DNA of 14,397 nucleotides. Source: Bacteroidota bacterium (lineage in GTDB: Bacteria; Bacteroidota; Bacteroidia; Bacteroidales; VadinHA17). Shown piece by piece: positions 5,163 to 11,801 of the stretch. The notes beneath the pieces were generated by a model. The model was not told the DNA's origin. It made no database searches and saw nothing but the letters and a program-made list of their open reading frames with translations. The position numbers and the translations under genes are program-made. The stretch is taken from NCBI GenBank assembly GCA_015222065.1, contig JADFUQ010000189.1, positions 1 to 14,397 on the forward strand, given 5' to 3'. Numbering within the stretch: position 1 is the first letter of the stretch; every line of letters starts with the position of its first letter.

Positions 5163-6644
5163 ATGCTTTCTCAACATAATTCAAGGTTGAAATTCATTTA
5201 TTTTGCATTAAAAAGCTTTTTATTCCTGCTATTACTTTTGTCAAATAAAGCAGAGGCTTCGCCATTAAAGATTCATCCTGCAAATCCGCGTTATTTTACT
5301 GATGATTCAGGTAAACCAATATATATGGCTGGTTCCCATACATGGTATATCCTGCATGAGGAAGGGCATGCGGTTAATGAAGCAAGGATTACTACCTATC
5401 TGGATTGGCTTCATTCCTTTGGTCACAATTATACCCGTGTCTGGAGCAATTGGTTTTATTTGAAAAACTCAAAGGGCCCGCAAAAGCCCTGGCCTTATCT
5501 GCGTACGGGTCCGGGCAATGCTAATGATGGCTTGCCCAAGTTTGATTTGAGCAAACCTGATCCGGAATATTTTAATCTTTTAAAATTCTTTATGCAGGAA
5601 CTTGAGAAACGGGATATGTACTGCTCAATAATGTTTTTTGGCAGCTATAATCAATTCCGTAGCAACTTTCAAAGCAACACAGCATGGCATCCTGATAATA
5701 ATATTAATCCTGAGACCGGTATTTTATCCGTGAATACGGATTTTTTTACCACTAACCCAGGTTTACTTGCCTTGCAGGAGGCACATATAAAACGGGTTAT
5801 AGATTCCCTTAACGGGTTTGATAATTTAATATGGGAAATTATGAATGAAGCCGAATTACCTGCATCCGGGGATTGGCGGGTTCATATGATGAATGTTATT
5901 CGTAACTACGAAAATACAAAACCCGGGAAGCATCTGATTCTAATGGGAGGAGGATATAATGAGGCAGGCAATATTTTAATAAACAGTCCGGCAGATGCTA
6001 TTTCTCCGGATACTTATCCGGGCAACTGCAAATCCGGGTGCCCGGTTACTTATTGCGGCAAGGTCATTATTAATGATACTGACCATCTTTGGGGATATTC
6101 CTACCTTTCCAACCGCATAACCATGGAAAAATGGGTATGGCAGACCTTTACGCGAGGAAATCATCCACTCTTTATGGATGATTATGATGCTTATACAAAC
6201 AATAATGGCACAATAAATCACATGTGGGATAAATTACGCAAGAATTTAGGGTATACAGTAAACTATACTGCAAAAATATCTGATTTAGCCGCCATGGAAC
6301 CGAGTACAAGTATTTCTTCCACTCAATACTGTCTGTACAATGCGGGCAAGGAATATCTTGTGTATCAGCCCGGAATCGGTTCGTTTACGGTCAATATGAA
6401 AAAAGGGAAATATCACAGGGAATGGTTTGATCCGGACGATGCCAGCGTAAGCATAGATACCGTGGAAGTCACCGGTGATGGAAATAAATTTTTTGTCAAA
6501 CCGTCCCATATCGCGTCTGACGCCGTACTTTATTTAAGAGAGGCTGGACAGACGACAGGGAATAAAATCTTAACCACCTTTTTTGAGTGTCTCTTAAATC
6601 GGCTTATATTTGGTCACTATTTAATTAGAACCGGAGCTTTTTAG
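5163..6644 (+). CDS. Exported DUF6298/DUF4038-like glycoside hydrolase with C-terminal collagen-binding-type domain
   Basis: A 493-residue protein. Residues 1-33 are a signal peptide with a long hydrophobic core (FLFLLLLLSNKAEA). The mature part opens with KIHPANPRYFTDDSGKPIYMAGSHTW, the usual start of this clan GH-A-like (beta/alpha)8 group. IWEIMNEAE places the probable acid/base at E229, after N228. The region expected to carry the nucleophile reads HPLFMDDYDAY (D339/D340), with no obvious glutamate, so the catalytic pair is not certain. Residues about 385-475 (YNAGKEYLVYQPGIGSFTVNM...GKYHREWFDP) match the beta-sandwich 'putative collagen-binding' domain common in these proteins. The last 30 residues (after LREAGQTTG: FFECLLNRLIFGHYLIRTGAF) look like read-through into foreign DNA, so the natural 3' end may be lost. 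Substrate unknown; relatives act on plant-type glycans. Confidence 0.75.
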   Translation: MLSQHNSRLKFIYFALKSFLFLLLLLSNKAEASPLKIHPANPRYFTDDSGKPIYMAGSHTWYILHEEGHAVNEARITTYLDWLHSFGHNYTRVWSNWFYLKNSKGPQKPWPYLRTGPGNANDGLPKFDLSKPDPEYFNLLKFFMQELEKRDMYCSIMFFGSYNQFRSNFQSNTAWHPDNNINPETGILSVNTDFFTTNPGLLALQEAHIKRVIDSLNGFDNLIWEIMNEAELPASGDWRVHMMNVIRNYENTKPGKHLILMGGGYNEAGNILINSPADAISPDTYPGNCKSGCPVTYCGKVIINDTDHLWGYSYLSNRITMEKWVWQTFTRGNHPLFMDDYDAYTNNNGTINHMWDKLRKNLGYTVNYTAKISDLAAMEPSTSISSTQYCLYNAGKEYLVYQPGIGSFTVNMKKGKYHREWFDPDDASVSIDTVEVTGDGNKFFVKPSHIASDAVLYLREAGQTTGNKILTTFFECLLNRLIFGHYLIRTGAF

Positions 6645-6859
6645 ACAGACTAACGTTATGCGCAATCCTCCCTATTTCAAGAGAAATTGATTTCTCAAGA
6701 AAACGTTTTAGAGATGAAAATGAGAAATGATAAGTTAAAAACAAGATTTGTAAAACACAGATAAGCAATACGTTATAAAAACGTTAGTCAGAAGCTAAAT
6801 GAAGAATAAATTTTAAAAATCATAAAAACGGATTATTCAAGATATAAAATAATAATAAT
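6645..6859. other. Intergenic stretch with cassette-like boundary and inverted repeats
   Basis: CGTTATGCGC at 6654-6663 is the near complement (9 of 10) of GCACATAACG at 7639-7648 and marks the left end of the third cassette-like block. GACTAACGTT (6648-6657) and AACGTTAGTC (6780-6789) form a perfect 10-bp inverted repeat. GAGAAAT/ATTTCTC (6681-6696) is a 7-bp hairpin. Upstream, near 6591-6603, CTCTTAAATCGGC weakly recalls the CTCCGAAATCGGC of attC-like element 1. No gene is seen. Confidence 0.4.
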
Positions 6860-7537
6860 ATGAAACATTTAATTTTATTGATAAGTATAACATTACTTTT
6901 TGTGACAAATGGATATTCACAAGAAACCAAGAAGGATACAAGATGTCAATTCTTAAAAGAACATGGAAATAACTTTTATAGATCTGATCAAATTTCTGAT
7001 TTAGACTTAATACAAGCATTAGAAGTTGCTGGTATAAGAATTTATAAGTTCAATATTGGTGAATTTGACAAGAAGTATAACTTTTACTTAATGGTGGATG
7101 AGTATATTGACGGCGAAATTGTGAAGACAGATACATTAATTGATGACAACAATCAATACCACTATTATGAAACAGGAACTAAAGAATATTTTCTGGACTT
7201 CATTGATCAAATAAAAATATTTACAAAGGATGAAGAAAACAAAAGCTCGTTGCATATAAGAACATATAAAATAAGCACGAAAAAAGAAATAGTTTATAAA
7301 AAAACAGATGAGAACCAGTTCTATAATTGGCGAAGTTATTCTATTACTTCATGGAAACTTGACAAGAAAATACCTTTGATGGTTTATGCATCATCATGGA
7401 AGGATAAAAAGTATGGTTTTCATCGATTTTGTGGAGTTGTTAACCTTTCTCAAAATGATGAAAGGACAGAAAAGCTTTTATCATCCTCCCCTCATTATTT
7501 TGTTATCTACTATAAGGTAACTGATATAGAAAATTAA
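6860..7537 (+). CDS. Exported DUF5041-like protein of unknown function
   Basis: A 225-residue protein with a signal peptide (MKHLILLISITLLFVTNGYSQ, cleavage near residue 20). The mature sequence starts with a helical DLDLIQALEVAGIRIYKF and continues with alternating strands: KYNFYLMVDEYIDGEIVKTDTL, FLDFIDQIKIFTKDE, SSLHIRTYKIS, KIPLMVYASSW, YGFHRFCGVVNLS, HYFVIYYKV. The opening 'ALEVAGIRIYKFNIGEFDKKY' and the closing 'FCGVVNLS...SPHYFVI' recall the DUF5041 family of Bacteroidota, whose function is unknown. There are no membrane segments after the signal and no catalytic motif I can name, so it is probably periplasmic. It is alone between the complementary boundaries at 6655-6663 and 7639-7647, as a single-gene cassette would be. 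Confidence 0.7.
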   Translation: MKHLILLISITLLFVTNGYSQETKKDTRCQFLKEHGNNFYRSDQISDLDLIQALEVAGIRIYKFNIGEFDKKYNFYLMVDEYIDGEIVKTDTLIDDNNQYHYYETGTKEYFLDFIDQIKIFTKDEENKSSLHIRTYKISTKKEIVYKKTDENQFYNWRSYSITSWKLDKKIPLMVYASSWKDKKYGFHRFCGVVNLSQNDERTEKLLSSSPHYFVIYYKVTDIEN

Positions 7538-7638
7538 TATAATATTTTAACTGGCAATAGATTATGGATTTTGGTACTTAGTTTATATATTTTAGTATAT
7601 GGATGCTAATTACAATTAGAAAGAAAGGGAAAAAGCAA
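7538..7638. other. Short AT-rich spacer after the DUF5041-like gene
   Basis: The spacer is AT-rich with TATATATTTTAGTATATGG-like runs. I see no gene and no clear terminator. Confidence 0.4.
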
Positions 7639-7760
7639 GCACATAACGATGTATATAAAAAATAGGCGAAACAATAGTAACATCAAGAGTTGTAGCCCGT
7701 TTCAAGATTTTCGCATCTTGATAAGAAAGTGTTTCGAAATCGGACGATTACTTAATCATA
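7639..7760 (+). repeat. attC-like element 3, right end degraded
   Basis: The element begins with GCACATAACG (7639-7648), complementary to the block's own left end. Bases 7662-7743 match the core of element 1 (1735-1816) at 60 of 82 positions without gaps; the best-kept parts are GTTGTAGCCCGT (7689-7700) and TCGAAATCGG (7734-7743). An inner perfect hairpin CAAGAT (7703-7708) / ATCTTG (7715-7720) is present. The expected GTTRTG box at the right is missing, so the site is probably dead or was joined to other DNA. Confidence 0.5.
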
Positions 7761-7847
7761 TGATTCAAAATCCTGAAAAGTATAAATAGCCCGGTCTTCA
7801 GATTGCCGACATAAAAATGCGAAGTATAATGAGATTAGCCAATTTGA

Positions 7848-7920
7848 ACTTTAGTCACTTTAAACTTCTTCTCAACTTTAGCTTACTTTCAACTTCTTCT
7901 CAACTTTAGTTCACTTTAAG
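7848..7920 (+). repeat. Tandem repeat of about 28 nt, 2.7 copies
   Basis: The 18-mer ACTTCTTCTCAACTTTAG occurs at 7864-7881 and 7892-7909, a period of 28. A partial earlier unit (AACTTTAGTCACTTTAA) starts at 7848 and a partial later one (AACTTTAGTTCACTTTAAG) follows. It lies about 100 bp before the GH172 start. I see no reading frame in it. Confidence 0.8.
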
Positions 7921-7973
7921 TACTGATTAGTTACTAATATTGATATAGTGGGAGGACAACGAAAATATATTGT

Positions 7974-7981
7974 TATTTTTG
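7974..7981 (+). promoter_or_regulatory. Possible -7 element of the glycosidase operon
   Basis: TATTTTTG fits the TAnnTTTG consensus 32 bp before the GH172 start codon. A TTG at the proper -33 distance is not present, so it would be a weak or activator-dependent promoter. Confidence 0.3.
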
Positions 7982-8012
7982 ATAGTTATATTTTAATACA
8001 ATAACCAGACAC

Positions 8013-9182
8013 ATGAAAAAAACTATTTTTACACAATTATTTCTGCTTTTTAGCTGCGGTTTACTGGCTCAGCAGGCAGGTAATTTTTCGGGTCTTGACC
8101 TGAATATGGGAAACCTCTACCGTCTTTCGAATGCGAAAACGCGCTCAATAAGCCCTGAGAATTTTACCGGGGAAAAGGGAAAAGGAGGAATGGCAACACT
8201 GGAAGAGGGCAGTGCAGCACATGCCGCCCGGGATCTTGGACAGGGTTGGAAAGTAAATCCGTATGTCCGGATTAAACCGGGGGAGACCTTTGCAATGGCT
8301 GAAATTACAGGTGAGGGTGCAATCCAACATATCTGGATGACTCCTTCAGGTAATTACCGCCTCAGTATTTTCAGGATCTATTGGGACGATGAAACCGAAC
8401 CCTCAGTTGAGGTTCCTGTGGGCGATTTTTTCTGTACCGGCTGGGGTAACGGGAACGAGCCGGAGATACGTTCATTGCCAATATGCGTGAACGCCCGAAG
8501 TGGGTTGAACTCATACTGGCAGATGCCTTTCAGAAAAAAATGCCGCGTAACCATGGAAAACCTTGATGATAAGGAAATGGTCCTTTACTACCAGGTAGAT
8601 TATACTTTAACAGATATCCCCGACGATGCTGCATACTTTCATGCCCGGTTCCGCAGGACAAATCCTTTGCCTGATAAAGAGGATTATACAATTGTCGATG
8701 GGATAAAAGGAAAAGGTCATTTTGTGGGAATGTATCTTTCACGTGGTGCTAACAGTCCCGGGTGGTGGGGTGAGGGTGAAGTTAAGTTTTTTATGGATGG
8801 GGATACTGAATTTCCAACTATTTGTGGTACCGGAGAGGAAGATTATTTCTGTGGTTCGTATGGCTTTGAAATGAGGAAGAACGAAAAAGAACGAGACATA
8901 TACACCTCTTTTACAACACCTTACACAGGGTTTTATTTCCTCGATCCATCTAAATCGGGAACTCACTTAAGCCGTGTTGGCGAATATCGCTGGCATATCC
9001 TTGATCCTGTCAGATTTGAGACAGACCTGAGGATAACTATTCAGAGTCTTGGCTGGCAGAGTGGAGGAAGATATCTGCCGCTTCAAGACGATCTTTCATC
9101 AGTTGCATACTGGTATCAGACAGAACCGCATAACCCGTTTCCTGAACTTCCCGATAAAGAAAAGCTGGTAATAATTGATTAG
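8013..9182 (+). CDS. Exported GH172 (DUF2961) glycosidase
   Basis: A 389-residue protein with an N-terminal signal (MKKTIFTQLFLLFSCGLLAQ); cleavage after residue 19 or 20 is likely, although C15 could be a poor lipobox. The body is the DUF2961 jelly-roll domain. It runs from GEGAIQHIWMTP (100-111) and RIYWDDETEPSVEVPVGDFF (121-140), through LPICVNARSGLNSYWQMPF (155-173), to the catalytic area WWGEGEVKFFMDGD (251-264) and CGTGEEDYF (271-279). E254 and E275 are 21 residues apart, the same spacing as the two catalytic glutamates of characterised GH172 enzymes. Known members act on alpha-D-fructofuranosides (difructose anhydrides) or D-arabinofuranosides with retention; the substrate here cannot be told. 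First gene of a probable operon: GH116 follows after 56 bp on the same strand. Confidence 0.88.
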   Translation: MKKTIFTQLFLLFSCGLLAQQAGNFSGLDLNMGNLYRLSNAKTRSISPENFTGEKGKGGMATLEEGSAAHAARDLGQGWKVNPYVRIKPGETFAMAEITGEGAIQHIWMTPSGNYRLSIFRIYWDDETEPSVEVPVGDFFCTGWGNGNEPEIRSLPICVNARSGLNSYWQMPFRKKCRVTMENLDDKEMVLYYQVDYTLTDIPDDAAYFHARFRRTNPLPDKEDYTIVDGIKGKGHFVGMYLSRGANSPGWWGEGEVKFFMDGDTEFPTICGTGEEDYFCGSYGFEMRKNEKERDIYTSFTTPYTGFYFLDPSKSGTHLSRVGEYRWHILDPVRFETDLRITIQSLGWQSGGRYLPLQDDLSSVAYWYQTEPHNPFPELPDKEKLVIID

Positions 9183-9238
9183 AATAGAGACAAAATTTAT
9201 TTATTTCATTTCAATATTTTATCAATAATAAATAAACT

Positions 9239-11764
9239 ATGTATTTAAGCAGGAAAATTATTTTCACTCTCTTTGTTGTTGTTGTGATGTTGATTAGTTG
9301 CCAACAACAGGGGAAAAAAGCTGAACAAACTTACCGTGATTTTAACGAGAGTTATTCGGGCGAGTATCTGAACCGCGTTGCCTTCCCAATAGGTGGCATT
9401 GGGGCAGGGATGATGTGCCTTGAAGGAACCGGTGCTGTTTCACATGTTTCCCTGGGGAATGAGCCGGAAATTTTTAACGAACCATGTACTTTTGCTGCAA
9501 TTTCTGTCAAAGGTATTGAGAATAGTGCTAAAGTTCTTGAGGGTCCTGTTCCGAAGTGGAAAATATTCGGTTCCCCGGGGACAGGTAACGGGGCTGTAGG
9601 AGCAAGTTTCGGGCTTCCAAGGTTTGATGAAGTTTCTTTCCTTGCCCGGTTTCCGTTTGGTATTGTAACCCTGGAAGATAAAGATTTACCACTTGATGTT
9701 GAGATTACCGGTTGGAGCCCATTTATTCCGGGAGATGCAGATAATTCAAGCTTGCCGGCCGGAGCTCTTGAATATCATTTCAGAAACAGGTCAAATAAAG
9801 AGATCGAAGCAGTATTTTCATGGAACGCAAAAAATTTCATGAAAAAAGGAAAGGGGAATTCCATCAGATCTGTTGAAAACGGATTTATTCTTCACCAGGA
9901 TGGAACAGAAGAAAACCCTGAATATGAAGGTGATTTTGCTGTTTTTGTTGAGGGTGATGATGCAGTTGTTGATTTTTGCTGGTTTCGTGGCGGATGGTGG
10001 GATCCTCTTACTATCGCATGGAAAAATATTAAAGAAAGCAGGTTTGTGGAAAATCCTCCCGTTGAGAATGATGCTCCGGGAGCCTCCCTGTTTGTTCCGT
10101 TTACTTTAGCACCAGGTGCTGAAAAAACAATAAACCTTTGCTTTTCCTGGTATGTCCCGGTTTCTGACCTGCGTATAGGAAATGACCCTGTCAGTACGGG
10201 TACCGGTGATGCAGGTTTGTGTTGTTCCGGAACACATAAGCCATGGTACTCGGGAAAATTCGCTTCAATAAAGGAGGTGACCGGATACTGGAGGAATAAT
10301 TATCATGATCTGCGTGGAAAAACTGAATTATTTAAAGAAACATTTTTTGACACAAATATTCCCGAAGAAGTTATTGAGGCGGTTGCAGCAAACCTTGCAA
10401 TTTTAAAATCTCCTACCGTGATGAGACAAACCGATGGTAAACTCTGGTGTTGGGAGGGGTGTTGTGATAGCTGGGGTTGCTGTCACGGATCATGTACACA
10501 TGTTTGGAATTATGCTCAAGCATTACCGCATCTGTTTCCTCAATTGGAAAGGAGCCTTCGTCAGACAGAATTTTACGAAAGCCAGAATGAAGACGGACAT
10601 CAGACATTCAGGGCCAGTCTGCCTATTCGTCCGGTTGTTCATAATTTCCATGCCGCTTCAGATGGTCAGCTTGGAGGAATAATGAAAATTTACCGTGAAT
10701 GGAGAATATCCGGGGATACTGAATGGCTCATGAAACTTTGGCCAAATGTGGTTAGAAGTATGGATTACTGTATCAGAACCTGGGATCCACGGGGAAAAGG
10801 TGTTCTGGAAGAGCCACATCATAACACATACGATATTGAGTTCTGGGGACCGGATGGTATGTGCACAAGTTTTTACCTTGGAGCTCTGAAATCTATGGTT
10901 GAAATGGGAAAATGTATTGGTGAAGATATTACAAGATATGATACACTTTTTGTTAAAGGTAAGAAGTATATGGAAAAGGAACTTTTTAACGGTGAATATT
11001 TTATTCAGAAAATTCAGATAGAAGGATTAAATGCTACCAGTCCTGTTGAAGCAGCAAAAAATTCCTGGACATCAGATTACTCTGAAGAAGCAATGAAACT
11101 CCTTGAGGAGGAAGGTCCAAAATATCAATATGGTACAGGGTGCCTCTCTGATGGGATCCTAGGGGCATGGATAGCAAAAATGAGTGGATTGGATGAATTA
11201 CTCGACAGCGAAAAAGTAAAGAGTCATTTGGGATCAATATATAAATATAACCTTAAACATGATCTCAGAGACCATGCTAATCCTCAGCGGCCTTCGTTTG
11301 CTGTGGGAAATGAAGGGGGCTTATTATTATGTACATGGCCAAAAGGAGGTGAACTGTCTTTGCCTTTTGTTTATAGTAATGAGGTTTGGACAGGTATTGA
11401 ATATCAGGTTGCTTCACATTTAATGTCGGAAGGAATGGTTGAGGAAGGACTCGATATTGTTCGTACATGCCGGAAGCGCTATGACGGCAGAATAAGGAAC
11501 CCTTTTAATGAATATGAATGTGGAAGCTGGTATGCAAGAGCTATGGCAAGTTACGGACTTATCCAGGGACTTACAGGATTAAGATTTGATGCAGTTGACA
11601 AAACACTGTTTATTGATTCAAGAATTGGAGATAATTTCAAGGCATTCATTTCAACCGAAACAGGGTTTGGTACTGCAGGACTTAAAAACGGTGTTCCATT
11701 TATCGAGGTAAAAGATGGACATATTGATGTGAAACAGTTTAACGTGTCAGGTAAACTGCTGTAA
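9239..11764 (+). CDS. GH116 (DUF608) lipoprotein glycosidase
   Basis: An 841-residue protein. The N-terminus MYLSRKIIFTLFVVVVMLISC has a lipobox (LISC, lipidated Cys21), so the enzyme is probably membrane-anchored on the periplasmic or outer face. The N-terminal beta domain opens with NRVAFPIGGIGAGMMCLEGTGAVSHVSL, the signature of GH116_N/DUF608 proteins. The C-terminal (alpha/alpha)6 domain has the motif WCWEGCCDSWGCCHG, with E406 the likely nucleophile, and EEPHHNTYDIEFWGPDG, with D532 the likely acid/base. These align with the Glu/Asp pair of characterised GH116 beta-glucosidases. Known members cleave beta-glucosides, glucosylceramide, beta-xylosides or N-acetylglucosaminides. The cysteine-rich stretch (five Cys between 404 and 420) marks a subgroup distinct from the human GBA2 type. 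Middle gene of the GH172-GH116-GH95 set. Confidence 0.87.
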   Translation: MYLSRKIIFTLFVVVVMLISCQQQGKKAEQTYRDFNESYSGEYLNRVAFPIGGIGAGMMCLEGTGAVSHVSLGNEPEIFNEPCTFAAISVKGIENSAKVLEGPVPKWKIFGSPGTGNGAVGASFGLPRFDEVSFLARFPFGIVTLEDKDLPLDVEITGWSPFIPGDADNSSLPAGALEYHFRNRSNKEIEAVFSWNAKNFMKKGKGNSIRSVENGFILHQDGTEENPEYEGDFAVFVEGDDAVVDFCWFRGGWWDPLTIAWKNIKESRFVENPPVENDAPGASLFVPFTLAPGAEKTINLCFSWYVPVSDLRIGNDPVSTGTGDAGLCCSGTHKPWYSGKFASIKEVTGYWRNNYHDLRGKTELFKETFFDTNIPEEVIEAVAANLAILKSPTVMRQTDGKLWCWEGCCDSWGCCHGSCTHVWNYAQALPHLFPQLERSLRQTEFYESQNEDGHQTFRASLPIRPVVHNFHAASDGQLGGIMKIYREWRISGDTEWLMKLWPNVVRSMDYCIRTWDPRGKGVLEEPHHNTYDIEFWGPDGMCTSFYLGALKSMVEMGKCIGEDITRYDTLFVKGKKYMEKELFNGEYFIQKIQIEGLNATSPVEAAKNSWTSDYSEEAMKLLEEEGPKYQYGTGCLSDGILGAWIAKMSGLDELLDSEKVKSHLGSIYKYNLKHDLRDHANPQRPSFAVGNEGGLLLCTWPKGGELSLPFVYSNEVWTGIEYQVASHLMSEGMVEEGLDIVRTCRKRYDGRIRNPFNEYECGSWYARAMASYGLIQGLTGLRFDAVDKTLFIDSRIGDNFKAFISTETGFGTAGLKNGVPFIEVKDGHIDVKQFNVSGKLL

Positions 11765-11801
11765 AATTCATTTTAATAAGCACTTGAACAATAGAATAAC
11801 A

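Noticed and set aside
7848..7920. Possible CRISPR from the 28-nt period
   Set aside because: The units are adjacent with no spacers; this is a plain tandem repeat.
11784..11801. TTG at 11784 as the start of the GH95 gene
   Set aside because: The ATG at 11802 gives a clean signal peptide directly at the N-terminus; the six extra residues are not needed.
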